A DNA stretch of 64,000 nucleotides from Nitrospira sp. (GTDB taxonomy: Bacteria; Nitrospirota; Nitrospiria; Nitrospirales; Nitrospiraceae), in the NCBI GenBank assembly GCA_024998685.1, contig JACOEH010000019.1, positions 20,759-84,758 on the forward strand. The letters run 5' to 3'. The position numbers and the translations under genes are program-made. Below the pieces are notes generated by a model that was given only the letters and a program-made list of their open reading frames with translations, made no database searches and was not told the DNA's origin. Of the stretch, positions 51,849 to 61,084 are shown one piece after another (within the stretch, counting starts at the first letter, position 1; each line of letters starts with the position of its first letter).

Positions 51849-53135
51849 TCACTGGCTACTTGCTTTGACTACGATGACCTGGCGAGTGACTTCGGTCCCA
51901 TTGCTCACCACACGCGCCTCAATAGTATAGAACCCAAAGGGTTTCAGTTTCGTCACGCAATGCGTGCCATCGTCCGCGCCGTCGAACGGGCAATAGGGAG
52001 CAAAACCTTCGATGCGATTCACGGTGGTGTTGATTAAAAATTGCACGGAAACGGTCCCCGCCACATTGGTAGGGTACGCCTGCGCGGTCCAGGGCTGACC
52101 CGACGTCGGCGATCCGAGAACGCTCAGCATCACTTTTGGCGCGGAGGTTGCCGGGGGAGTTGCGGATGCTTGAACTACCATCGCCTGACGAGCGACTTCG
52201 ATCCCATTGCTCCGCACACGCGCCTCAATGGTGTAGGACCCGAAGGGTCTCAACCTCGTCACGCAATGCGTGCCATCGTCCGCGCCGTCGAACGGACAAT
52301 AGGGAGCGACATTCTCCATGTGATCAAGGCTGTTGTTGATCCAGTATTCCACGGAAACGGTCCCTGCTACGTTGGCGGGGTACGCCTGCACGGTCCAGGG
52401 TTGACCCGATGTCGGGGATCCGAGCACGGTCAGTGTCACCGTTGGACCGGAGGTTGCCGGAGGAGTTAGCGGAGGAATTGCCGGGGGAATGGGCAAAGGA
52501 ATTGGCGGGGGAGTTGCGGATGCTTGAACTGTAATGGCCTGACGAATGACCTCGGTCCCATTGCTCCGCACACGCGCCTCAATGGTGTAGGACCCGAAGG
52601 GTCTCAACCTCGTCACGCAATGCGTGCCATCGTCATCGCCGTCGAATGGGCAATAGGGAGCGACGTTCTCCATGTGATCAAGGGTGTTGTTGATCCAGTA
52701 CTCCACGGAAACGGTCCCTGCCACGTTGGCGGGGTACGCCTGCACGGTCCAAGGCTGACCCGACGTCGGCGACCCAAGTACGGTCAGCGTCACCGTTGGC
52801 GGGGGTGTTGAAGTCCCGGCTGGTGGAGGGGAAGTACCGGCTGGGGTATAGGTGGCAACGTTGCTCGGGCCCGATTCGATGTTTGCAGAGTTGTAGGCTG
52901 TGACGACATAGTATTGGATGACGGCTGGTGTTCCAATATTGAAAGTGGTGGTGGTTCCCAGTGTCGTGAGCAGCGTCGCCGTGTCAGCTGATTGTGAGCA
53001 CGGTAGTTGACTGCATTGATAGACGCGATATCCTGCTAAATCCGGCCCGCTGCTCGCGTTCCACACCAACGTGGCCCCCCACGCTGTACTAGACCACAGG
53101 ACAAGAACCGTAGCAATGGCAGTCACCCAACTCAT
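51849..53135 (-). CDS. Secreted modular FnIII/Ig-like protein (three modules)
   Basis: Protein of 428 residues; GGGAGGAATATCCAC precedes the ATG. Same build as the 50406 gene (signal peptide, FnIII with YRVYQCSQLPCSQSAD), but with an extra central module; a Pro-rich spacer (PPIPLPIPPAIPPLTPPA) follows module 1. Modules 2 and 3 are almost identical to modules 1 and 2 of the neighbour. Module number difference suggests unequal recombination. Surface or extracellular location inferred. Confidence 0.85.
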   Translation of the reverse strand: MSWVTAIATVLVLWSSTAWGATLVWNASSGPDLAGYRVYQCSQLPCSQSADTATLLTTLGTTTTFNIGTPAVIQYYVVTAYNSANIESGPSNVATYTPAGTSPPPAGTSTPPPTVTLTVLGSPTSGQPWTVQAYPANVAGTVSVEYWINNTLDHMENVAPYCPFDGDDDGTHCVTRLRPFGSYTIEARVRSNGTEVIRQAITVQASATPPPIPLPIPPAIPPLTPPATSGPTVTLTVLGSPTSGQPWTVQAYPANVAGTVSVEYWINNSLDHMENVAPYCPFDGADDGTHCVTRLRPFGSYTIEARVRSNGIEVARQAMVVQASATPPATSAPKVMLSVLGSPTSGQPWTAQAYPTNVAGTVSVQFLINTTVNRIEGFAPYCPFDGADDGTHCVTKLKPFGFYTIEARVVSNGTEVTRQVIVVKASSQ

Positions 53136-53688
53136 GTGGATATTCCTCCCATATTGTATTATTACTTAGTCTACAATCATTAGTATATAATAGGTATAAA
53201 AAGTTCAATCCGAGATGCGCCCATCTCATGTGAAGGTCCTATGGGTGAATGGCTCAACTGACTGTTCACCCAAGAAGATGCCGAAGAGCAAAATCCTTCA
53301 TCACGTTACTGTGGCAGCTACGCAAGATATGGGCCTCTGCACGATGGAAACAAGTAGTGGAAAAACTTGAAATATCATCAGTGTCGAGAAGGGAATGATT
53401 GGTGATGTGTACGAGGAATACAGAGTCTCATGCTGATTACGAGCTAAATTCAATGTTTTCACGACGATCGATGATGCAGTCTTTTCCTATAGATTAGGAC
53501 AATTTTGTACCGGAGGGGCACTGGTGGAATCGACGCAGGAATAAGTAGGTGTGTGAGGTGATTTGGGCAGTAAAGGGGTCGTTGGGAAAAGAAATGGTGT
53601 TGAGAGCTTGTTTATTGAGTGCAATTTTGAAACAAGGAGGCTAACGCTTGCTGTTGACTGATGGCCAGGATTGCTTTGAGGAATTGGC
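53136..53688. promoter_or_regulatory. Upstream region of the second modular gene
   Basis: About 550 bp. It contains near-palindrome GAGATGCGCCCATCTC (53212-53227) and TATACTAAT (53179-53187) on the minus strand, as upstream of the other copy. No other feature recognised. Confidence 0.45.
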
Positions 53689-54054
53689 TTACGCGGCGAC
53701 GGTGCTGAGAATCAGTTCTTCCTGCTCAGCGTGATTGGAAATGGCAGGGGCTTTGCCGCCTTCGACCAGACCCGAGATTCGCTCACGATCACCTTCTGTG
53801 TATCGGAGAAACTCGATACCAAACTGATTGTCTTTGTGCCACCGCACGATGGAAACTCCGACGGCAAGTGGTGATTCCGCGTCGGGAATCTCAATGTGCA
53901 GCGCGAGATAGTTCCCCGGAGTCAGAGTCACGTTGCTTTGCATTCTGCATCCGCTTGCAGAGAGATCGAAGAGAATTCCCTCACTCGTGCCATCGTCGGT
54001 CTGGATACTGGTGGGATACCGCACACAAATTCTGGGGCTGCATCGAAGCTGCAT
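53689..54054 (-). CDS. PilZ domain protein
   Basis: Protein of 121 residues: a PilZ domain with RxxxR-type basic N-terminus (MQLRCSPRICVRYP), DLSASGCRM (the D/N-x-S-x-x-G motif) and SIVRWHKDNQFGIEFL. Expected to bind cyclic di-GMP and so link secreted factors or motility to c-di-GMP. It precedes, on the same strand, the modular secreted genes, so a surface role under c-di-GMP control is possible. Confidence 0.88.
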   Translation of the reverse strand: MQLRCSPRICVRYPTSIQTDDGTSEGILFDLSASGCRMQSNVTLTPGNYLALHIEIPDAESPLAVGVSIVRWHKDNQFGIEFLRYTEGDRERISGLVEGGKAPAISNHAEQEELILSTVAA

Positions 54055-54253
54055 ACTAACCTCACTGCTGTCGAGTACTCCCTTAATTCCAACCGATCTG
54101 AGTGTACCCAGCCCCCTGCTTCACGAAGACTCCATTTTCGGTGATCTTCAAGGGGCAGGTCGCCACGCCTGGGCTGGTTGCCTCAAAGCAGAAAATCAGT
54201 GGTCGGTACTGCCCCGTTCCGCCACGCTCGATACCAATGCGGTACGCCCCTCC

Positions 54254-54562
54254 CTACGACTGGGTGACCATCGCTGACAGACTGATGCGCTCCATCGCGG
54301 GATTATCCCACTGATATCGGTTCAACGTTAACTCAGCCAACGAGTGCTCGGTCGGTGTCGTCCCGCTCGTCGGCCACATGTCGATGGCGGTACTTTGGTT
54401 TGGGAGCTGTGCCTGAAGGCTCATTCGTCCGTCAGGTGACACCCACTCCTTTGCTCGGGAGATTCCCTCGAAGCCCCAAAACTGAACGCTGTTGTATGTG
54501 TATGTAAATCCGGTCAAGACGAGAACCAGTGCCAATACTGTAAGTAATGTTTTAGGTTTCAT
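54254..54562 (-). CDS. Small exported protein, unknown
   Basis: 102 residues from ATG 54562 (AAAGGAACC upstream). A hydrophobic N-terminal segment (TLLTVLALVLVLTGFTYTYN) may be an anchor or signal. The rest (WGFEGISRAKEWVSPDGRM, TLNRYQWDNPAMERI) has no recognised domain. Confidence 0.55.
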   Translation of the reverse strand: MKPKTLLTVLALVLVLTGFTYTYNSVQFWGFEGISRAKEWVSPDGRMSLQAQLPNQSTAIDMWPTSGTTPTEHSLAELTLNRYQWDNPAMERISLSAMVTQS

Positions 54563-54799
54563 GGTTCCTTTACTTCGTAATCTTCTTGTCAACCCTCTGC
54601 CATCACGCGACACAAGCGGCGGCTACCTGGGCTCTCTCCTCGGGTAAGTTCGGCGAATTCCTTCACCAATGCCTGTATCGGTAACGGCGAAAAAAACTTG
54701 ACAGGCTAGCCACGTTGCCTTTCTCTCTTCGGCTCCTCTACACTTCATCGGCTCCCTGTTTGTATCGTGCGTTGAATCTGCACATAGGAGAACTGAACC

Positions 54800-55237
54800 G
54801 TGTCACAGCCAATCTATCCTCGTAGTCCAAAAGTTTTACTCGGCGGCATTGCTCACTTGGGGAGGTTTATCGATAAGATTCGCCTTCGGAACGACGGGCA
54901 GATTCAGGATTACAACTACATCACGGTCGGGTTCGATAAGTATCTGGTCGATTTCCTTGGGATTGATCCAAAGGCGTTTGAGCAGCGCGTATTAATTGGT
55001 GGGAGCGATGAGGAGTTGCTTGCTTGGGTGAAGGCCAATGGGCGCAAGCCATCCGAGCAGGAGATTGCGCAATGGTCGCAAGGGCTCCTTGTCTCAGGTC
55101 CAAAAGATGAGGCAGCCCGTCAGCGGTTTCAAGGCCGCCTGAAGGATATCGCGGCAAAGCGTGGTGTGCCGGTGAGTTCCCTCCCATCTGTTACGACCTG
55201 GACTGACGTGATTGAACTTGATGAAGGCCGACTGTAA
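54800..55237 (+). CDS. DUF5069 family protein
   Basis: Protein of 145 residues with a GTG start at 54800 behind AGGAGAACTGA. Contains the DUF5069 pattern: YPRSPKVLLGGIAHLGRFID, YITVGFDKYLVDFLGIDPKA and RFQGRLKDIAAKRGV. Function unknown; small cytoplasmic helical protein. It is 11 bp before the membrane protein gene, likely one operon. Confidence 0.85.
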   Translation: MSQPIYPRSPKVLLGGIAHLGRFIDKIRLRNDGQIQDYNYITVGFDKYLVDFLGIDPKAFEQRVLIGGSDEELLAWVKANGRKPSEQEIAQWSQGLLVSGPKDEAARQRFQGRLKDIAAKRGVPVSSLPSVTTWTDVIELDEGRL

Positions 55238-55248
55238 AGGTCCGGGGC

Positions 55249-56406
55249 ATGAACCGGGCCGGCGTCATCCTCACCTTCCTTGTGTTGGTGCTCGGGCTTC
55301 CTCTTCTCGGTGTGCTGTGGGCAGGTCAGCCGCTCGGGCGCTATCTTGAATTTCCTCCGCGTACCCATTATGTGCAGCATGAACCGTTCTCTTGGCCGGT
55401 GTTCCTCACGCTGACAGTCTTGATCGCTACATTCCTTGGGCCAATTCTCTTTCGGATCATCGTCTCAAACCATCAGTTATCAGCAGGTCACCAGCTCTTG
55501 AGGAAACGCTCCACGCTCGCCTCGCTGAGCGGGCGAAGCGGGCTTCATGACTCACGTTTCACGCTCCCCTGGTGGGGTTGGTTGGGGATCGGATGGACGG
55601 GCCTCTGGTGGGTGATCGCTTGGACGCGGTTTCCTTGGATGGCTGCCGTCCAGGAACATACATTCACGTCGCTTTGGCTCGGCTATATCGTGACCGTGAA
55701 TGCCGTCACATTCGCTCGCACCGGCCGATGCATGATGCTCCATCGCCACCGCTATGTACTGTCACTTTTCTTCCTGAGCGCCGCCTTCTGGTGGCTATTC
55801 GAATACCTGAATCGTTTTGTCCAGAACTGGTATTACGTCGGTGTCGCCGAGCCATCACCATTCGAGTACTTCGTTCGAGCCACGATCCCATTCTCCACGG
55901 TGCTGCCGGCCGTTCTTTGCACGGCGGAGTTGCTAACCTCATATCCTGCTATCAGTACAGGTCTGGATCGCTTCAGACCGGTACACCTCTACAATACGAA
56001 ACTGGTCAGCTGGTCACTCCTTATCTTGTCATGTCTCGGATTGTTCGCCATTGGGCACTGGCCCAATTACCTGTTTCCAGTTGTCTGGGTTGGACCGCTG
56101 TTGCTGGTGGTCTCGCTTCAGGGATTGGTCCGAAGGCCGACCATACTTTCACCACTTGCGCAGGGCGATTGGCGGGGTATGTGGATATCGGCGCTGGCGG
56201 CCTTGATCTGCGGATTCTTTTGGGAGCTCTGGAACTGGAAGAGCCTTGCCCATTGGGAATACGCCATTCCATTCGTGCATCGGTTTCAGCTGTTCGAGAT
56301 GCCGTTGCTCGGCTATGCGGGGTATTTGCCGTTTGGTCTCGAATGTGTGGCGGTCGCCGATCTCTGTTTGAGTCGCCGGTTTTCTGGGGGAGTGGAATCG
56401 GAGTGA
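55249..56406 (+). CDS. Multi-pass integral membrane protein, unknown
   Basis: Protein of 385 residues with 8-9 hydrophobic segments (for example ILTFLVLVLGLPLLGVLWAG, WPVFLTLTVLIATFLGPILF, LYNTKLVSWSLLILSCLGLF) and a conserved-looking end (FWELWNWKSLAHWEYAIPF, LGYAGYLPFGLECVA). I recognise no family. A basic low-complexity insert at ~residue 78-105 (LLRKRSTLASLSGRSGLHDS) looks foreign to the membrane topology. Confidence 0.7.
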   Translation: MNRAGVILTFLVLVLGLPLLGVLWAGQPLGRYLEFPPRTHYVQHEPFSWPVFLTLTVLIATFLGPILFRIIVSNHQLSAGHQLLRKRSTLASLSGRSGLHDSRFTLPWWGWLGIGWTGLWWVIAWTRFPWMAAVQEHTFTSLWLGYIVTVNAVTFARTGRCMMLHRHRYVLSLFFLSAAFWWLFEYLNRFVQNWYYVGVAEPSPFEYFVRATIPFSTVLPAVLCTAELLTSYPAISTGLDRFRPVHLYNTKLVSWSLLILSCLGLFAIGHWPNYLFPVVWVGPLLLVVSLQGLVRRPTILSPLAQGDWRGMWISALAALICGFFWELWNWKSLAHWEYAIPFVHRFQLFEMPLLGYAGYLPFGLECVAVADLCLSRRFSGGVESE

Positions 56407-56470
56407 TTGCGAACTACAAGTTGTCGATCCGCATGGGTCGCCACTTCCGGCACATTGAAGAGCGTAGGTT

Positions 56471-56902
56471 CTACACCGAGGGCAGCGTCAGCAGCTTCTT
56501 CATTTCACAGTGCGCGAGGACGACATCGGGGGCGCGTTGCAGGGCTTCATAATAACTCCGCTCATATCCGTCGCCGAGTTCCGAGGGGCGAATGAGCGCT
56601 CGTACCTCCGTCAACAGGACCGCCACATCGTCGACGGTCAGTTGGTCGTTCCCATCGAGCAGTTCGTCGATGCGGACTACCATATTGGAAAGCGGATGCA
56701 GCCAGGTAAACCACGGGTCATTCATCACCAACTGTAGTAATTGACCTGTTGAGTCCACTCGTCCGTAAATCCGCTCATACGTCAGCTGTTCGGCGACGAT
56801 CAGGGCTTTATGCAATCCTAAGAGCCCATGCCGGACATCTGTGAGGGTTCGACGGAGCGGATTGGTTTCTCGAACCGGTGTTTGTCTCGATGAGATAGCC
56901 AT
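56471..56902 (-). CDS. Conserved-type helical protein, unknown
   Basis: Protein of 143 residues, mostly helical and soluble: GLLGLHKALIVAEQLTYERI, STGQLLQLVMNDPWFTWLHP, SNMVVRIDELL, RSYYEALQRAPDVVLAH. No domain name is safe. Residues before DPWFTWLHPLS suggest a substrate pocket. Convergent with the membrane protein gene. Confidence 0.65.
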   Translation of the reverse strand: MAISSRQTPVRETNPLRRTLTDVRHGLLGLHKALIVAEQLTYERIYGRVDSTGQLLQLVMNDPWFTWLHPLSNMVVRIDELLDGNDQLTVDDVAVLLTEVRALIRPSELGDGYERSYYEALQRAPDVVLAHCEMKKLLTLPSV

Positions 56903-57068
56903 AGAAATAATCTTACCAGGTCAATAGAAGAATTGGGACTCAGCGCCGGTCCTCAATATGTTAGAAGCCACGATATGTTCCTTATCGGATATCATGGGCT
57001 TGTTCTGTAGTGGCGGTAGAGATCATTGTGATGTGAGATCAGTTGTCAAATCCCAGGCTTTCCCGCCG

Positions 57069-57866
57069 TCATCGTTCATGTACAGCTGCGGATGGAGAGA
57101 CGGTGTCGGCCGAAGAAATACTTCTCTGAGGATCTAGCAGGTTTCCATAGAAGGAAAATAGCTCACCGGTCAAACGGGCCGTGTGATCGGCATCAGCTGG
57201 ATGTTTCCGCCGTATGTAGTCGTTGAGCACATGACCGTCGCGAGTCTTATGGATATGAGGCTGGTCCAAATTCATGCGGTAGCGCTCGACTGCGTTGGCG
57301 ACGCGACTGATGAAGACCACTGTGCCGTCTGGTTCCAGCCGTTCGACCACTCCAACATGGGTCAGGGGATCGTTCACTTTGCCGTCCCCGTTGAAATCCC
57401 ACGTGTTATTGAAAAATACGAGATCGCCCGGGTTGGCGTTCGATCCCTGATGAAGAGTGCCATGCTGGCGCACATGGTTGTAGATGAGCCGGACACCATT
57501 CCCTTTCGGATCATTGAACGCTCCCCGATACAAATCAATGCCGTGCTCCAAGAAGATGGCACGAGTGACCCCTGCACAGTCATAAGCAATACGTTTGCCC
57601 TGCCTTGTAATCGTCCGTGCTCCGACCAGACTGGCCGCAGACTCAACAATGGCAAATCGACTGGGAAGCGACACCGGGAGCGAAGTGGGGTGATCGATTG
57701 TGGCTGAGCTCGGAGACGGCTGCCGCAGTGCCGGTGATTCCCGGGGCTTTGTCTTCTCCGCTGAGATTGGTGGAGCCACGGTTTCCCTAGTCAATTTCTG
57801 CACCGGCTTGTTGCAGCCCACGAATGCCACAATGGCAAGAAAGGCCATGATTGGGAGAGAGAGCAT
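57069..57866 (-). CDS. NlpC/P60-like lipoprotein hydrolase
   Basis: Protein of 265 residues. Lipobox AIVAFVGC at the N-terminus, then a Ser/Pro-rich spacer and a cysteine peptidase-type domain: RIAYDCAGVTRAIFLEH (candidate catalytic Cys), GDLVFFNNTW, then DPLTHVGVVERLEPDGT (candidate His). An EF-hand-like loop DFNGDGKVND sits between them, so Ca2+ may control it. Cell-wall hydrolase or amidase is likely; CHAP or NlpC/P60 family cannot be separated here. Confidence 0.75.
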   Translation of the reverse strand: MLSLPIMAFLAIVAFVGCNKPVQKLTRETVAPPISAEKTKPRESPALRQPSPSSATIDHPTSLPVSLPSRFAIVESAASLVGARTITRQGKRIAYDCAGVTRAIFLEHGIDLYRGAFNDPKGNGVRLIYNHVRQHGTLHQGSNANPGDLVFFNNTWDFNGDGKVNDPLTHVGVVERLEPDGTVVFISRVANAVERYRMNLDQPHIHKTRDGHVLNDYIRRKHPADADHTARLTGELFSFYGNLLDPQRSISSADTVSPSAAVHER

Positions 57867-57872
57867 CGGTAG

Positions 57873-59429
57873 TTACCGCACGTTCACAAATCGGTCTTCA
57901 GCTGTCTGTCGAAGTGCATCGATGTCTTCACGTCTGGTGACGGAGAGCGGCATCGTGTGGGCCAATTCTTCGATGAGCAGGTCGGTCGTGAGCGGAGTTT
58001 TTCGGTGCAGTGCCCGATAGAGGGCCGCTACCACCGCCTGTTCGATTTCAGATCCGCTGAAGCCGTCGCTCGCGCTGATGATCTTGTTGAGGTCGAACTG
58101 CTTGCTGTCCTGCTTCCGGAGGCCCAGGTGAATGTTCCAGATGGCTTCTCGTTCGGCATCGTTCGGCAAATCGACGAAAAAGATTTCATCGAACCGCCCT
58201 TTGCGCAACAGTTCGGGAGGCAGTGACGACAGATCGTTGGCTGTGGCGACTACAAACACGTCCTGCTGCTTTTCCTGTAGCCACGTGAGAAAGGCACCAA
58301 AAAGTCGTCGGCTCAATCCCGCATCGGCCTCGCCGCTTCCCCCGCCTGCGACCATCGCTTTTTCGATTTCATCTATCCAGAGGACGATCGGGGACAAGGA
58401 TTCCGCCATTTCAATCGCCTTGCGAAAATTCTTTTCCGATTCGCCGACGAACTTATCGAATAACCGGCCGGCGTCGAGCTTCAGGAGCGGGAGTTTCCAT
58501 TCGCGCGCGATCGCTTTTGCGGCGAGCGATTTGCCACAGCCCGGCACGCCGACCAACATGATGCCGCGAGGCGGGGTGAGATTGAGCGATTTGGCTTCGG
58601 TGGTAAACCCGACTTGTGCGCGCTCCAACCAGGACTTGAGATTGCTGAAGCCTCCCAACTCAAACCGATTGTCCTCCAAGGGATAATATTCCAAGAGGCC
58701 GCCGTCCTTGATCGCCTGCACTTTACGCTTCAGGATTGTTTGGACATCTTCGGCGGAAAGCGTGCCGCGTTCCACGATACATTGTGCGATGACCTGGCGG
58801 GCTTGATGGAGTGTCAAGCCCTGTAGAGCGTGCAGGATTGCGCCGGCCTCCTTGGATGAGAGACCGTTCTCGGCTGTCTTGGTATCGCTGATCGAACTGA
58901 GAATGCTTTGCGCGAGGGTCGTAGGCCGTGGGCGGGTTGTTCGAGGTCCCAACGATTGGAGCAAGCCGCGCAGCATCGACCGCAGTTCGTCTCGATCCGG
59001 AAGTTTCAGATCGAATCGCACCGCAATTGTGTCGAGGTCCAGGGGCAACGTGACTGGTTGGCCGGTCAAGAGGCAAGTGGCCCGTGATCGACTATAGATT
59101 GCCGCAACCTCCCGGAGTTGTCGGCAGACAGCGGGATCTTGCAGATGCGGCCCAAGATCCTTGAGCCAAAACACCGCTTCTACTGTCAGGCCATGAAGAT
59201 GCTGAAGGGCAGCCAAAGGCGTGGCCGTCATCTTACTGAGTGTTGAGCCTTCGTCGGCGCGCGTGAGCCCTCTGGTGACGGACCACTCGAAGAGCGGCAT
59301 GCGCTCTTGTGCGGTCACCGACTGTAGTAAGGCCAGAACTCGCTCCTCCTCCACCGTTTCAATGACGACGAGAGGATGGGAGGAGCGGATCAGAGTGCGG
59401 AGATCGTGCACGCTGGTCGAGAGAGCCAT
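57873..59429 (-). CDS. AAA ATPase, Ycf46-like
   Basis: Protein of 518 residues; N-terminal half with a non-canonical AAA-like fold (PLVVIETVEEERVL) and a classical AAA domain: Walker A VGVPGCGKSLAAKAIA, pore-like GRLFDKFVGESEKNF, Walker B IVLWIDEIEKAM, and RKGRFDEIFFVDLP (arginine-finger region). Ycf46 is a conserved bacterial/plastid AAA linked to inorganic-carbon use. Its stop is 6 bp from the start of the NlpC/P60-like gene. Confidence 0.9.
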   Translation of the reverse strand: MALSTSVHDLRTLIRSSHPLVVIETVEEERVLALLQSVTAQERMPLFEWSVTRGLTRADEGSTLSKMTATPLAALQHLHGLTVEAVFWLKDLGPHLQDPAVCRQLREVAAIYSRSRATCLLTGQPVTLPLDLDTIAVRFDLKLPDRDELRSMLRGLLQSLGPRTTRPRPTTLAQSILSSISDTKTAENGLSSKEAGAILHALQGLTLHQARQVIAQCIVERGTLSAEDVQTILKRKVQAIKDGGLLEYYPLEDNRFELGGFSNLKSWLERAQVGFTTEAKSLNLTPPRGIMLVGVPGCGKSLAAKAIAREWKLPLLKLDAGRLFDKFVGESEKNFRKAIEMAESLSPIVLWIDEIEKAMVAGGGSGEADAGLSRRLFGAFLTWLQEKQQDVFVVATANDLSSLPPELLRKGRFDEIFFVDLPNDAEREAIWNIHLGLRKQDSKQFDLNKIISASDGFSGSEIEQAVVAALYRALHRKTPLTTDLLIEELAHTMPLSVTRREDIDALRQTAEDRFVNVR

Positions 59430-59504
59430 CGGAGGGAAATGCTAGCACGAGGTCTCGATGGGACCAAGAAAACCGATGATTGTGGCCGCCGTGTGCTGAA
59501 GATT

Positions 59505-60218
59505 TTATGTCTTGGCCGGATTGGCGAGCGCTTTATTGATTTCGTTGATCAGGCGGTGCTCGATTTCATTCGTTTCTTCGCGGCTGACGCTTAAGATGCG
59601 GCCCCCCTGTGCGACCCGTTCGAATTCGGCTTTCACGCCGAGTTTCGTCAAATTGTCCGGAAGGGCTTGAAGGGAAATGAGGTATTGATTTCGCGAGCCT
59701 GTTACTTCAAGTGACGCCGGATTGGAGACCTTGCGCTCCGTCACATAAACCGCACGGTGATCGGTCTTGACGCTGACCTTCAGCTGATAGCCGTTGCGTG
59801 CCAATGCGTCTTCAACGACCTTGGCTACGGTCGGCATAGGCCGAGGGAGGGTGTCGGATTGCGCGCCCTTCTCCTCGACTTTGAGCGACTCGGTCATCTG
59901 CGTGGACATCATTCGTTTGGTCTCAGCCAGTTGCAGTTCCAGTTGTTCAGTCTGCTGTTTGGCTTCCGCCTTCGTGGCTTCGGTGGTGCTTTTGGCGTCC
60001 CGGAGTTCTTGATTGAGCAGATCGATCTGCTGCTGCATCACCTTATTTCCGTCCAGTAAGGAGCTTAGGAGAGCTTCTTGCTTCACGACTTGTTTCTTGA
60101 GGGCCTCATTCTCCACGCGAATGGAGTTGTCGTCGGGAACAACGCAGCCGGCGATAACCAGTACCAATATGGCCCAGATGCCTAGTGACCACGGATCAAC
60201 GATCGTTTCGTTGCGCAC
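59505..60218 (-). CDS. Coiled-coil lipoprotein
   Basis: Protein of 237 residues. Lipobox LVLVIAGC is followed by a long coiled coil (NEALKKQVVKQEALLSSLLD, QQIDLLNQELRDAK, LELQLAETKRMM) and a C-terminal globular part (EDALARNGYQLKVSVKTDHR, LTKLGVKAEFERVAQGG). No domain name. Likely envelope lipoprotein with a structural role. Confidence 0.7.
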   Translation of the reverse strand: MRNETIVDPWSLGIWAILVLVIAGCVVPDDNSIRVENEALKKQVVKQEALLSSLLDGNKVMQQQIDLLNQELRDAKSTTEATKAEAKQQTEQLELQLAETKRMMSTQMTESLKVEEKGAQSDTLPRPMPTVAKVVEDALARNGYQLKVSVKTDHRAVYVTERKVSNPASLEVTGSRNQYLISLQALPDNLTKLGVKAEFERVAQGGRILSVSREETNEIEHRLINEINKALANPAKT

Positions 60219-60427
60219 GCGATAATCCTCCCAGTCGAGTTGTGCGATTATCTACGGTTCAGATCAACTTGTCCACGTGGTATTCGGCCGTATCTTGCTG
60301 CATCTTTTAGTTGTGGACTAGGGCCGGTACGATCCATCCGTAATAAGCAGCCATCCACTGTAAAGGATGAGATGATGGAGGCTCTAGCTTGCGCTTCCAG
60401 TTCATTGGACTGTAGCATGCCCATATC

Positions 60428-61066
60428 ATGACTGCCTTGATTCGGAAGACCTTTTCAGTTCCACCCCTTGGTTGTAACTGCTCGATCATCGGTGATCCTG
60501 CCACGAAGCAGGCGGTCGTCATCGATCCTGGGGGTGCACCGGAGCGAATACTCCAGGAAGTGCAGCGGCTGGGTTTCATCGTCAGCCGCATCCTCCATAC
60601 GCATGCCCATCTCGATCACTTTCTCGCTTCGAGCGAGATCAAAAAAGCGACCGGTGCGGCGATTTGCTTGCATCAGGACGATCTTCAACTTTGGAAGAAC
60701 CTCGAACTCCAATGTCGGGTGTTCGGGGTCTCGTATGTGCCGGCTCTGCCTCCGGACCATTGGCTTGCCGATGAGGAAAAGGTGATGTTAGGACAGGTGT
60801 CGATCGTGGCGCTTCATACCCCTGGCCACACGCCTGGATCGATGAGCTTTCATGTACCGAACGACAAACTCCTGTTGGCCGGGGACACGCTTTTCCGGGG
60901 CAGCATCGGTCGGACCGACCTATGGGGTGGCAACTTTGAGACCATCGAGGAATCGATTCGTGAGCGACTCTACACCCTCGATGAGGCCACCACTGTGGTG
61001 ACCGGTCACGGGCCGGACACCGAAATCGGCCTTGAAAAGGAATCGAATCAGTTTGTCCGTGTGTGA
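60428..61066 (+). CDS. MBL-fold metallo-hydrolase (glyoxalase II-like)
   Basis: Protein of 212 residues. The zinc motif LHTHAHLDHF is clear, with further ligands in HTPGHTPGS, AGDTLFRGSIGRTD and VVTGHGPDT. This is the glyoxalase II/PDO-like subgroup. Substrate unknown. Start chosen at 60428 as the first ATG of the frame. Confidence 0.92.
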   Translation: MTALIRKTFSVPPLGCNCSIIGDPATKQAVVIDPGGAPERILQEVQRLGFIVSRILHTHAHLDHFLASSEIKKATGAAICLHQDDLQLWKNLELQCRVFGVSYVPALPPDHWLADEEKVMLGQVSIVALHTPGHTPGSMSFHVPNDKLLLAGDTLFRGSIGRTDLWGGNFETIEESIRERLYTLDEATTVVTGHGPDTEIGLEKESNQFVRV

Positions 61067-61084
61067 CGGCATGGGGAGGAGACC

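Noticed and set aside
50406..53135. Repeats considered as a CRISPR array
   Set aside because: The repeats are ~290-bp coding modules with no short equal spacers, and are explained by the duplicated Ig-like domains.
55480..55570. Basic insert in the membrane protein as a heptad repeat copy
   Set aside because: It does contain short inverted segments, but they do not match the CTCAGCA unit, so I cannot place it in the family.
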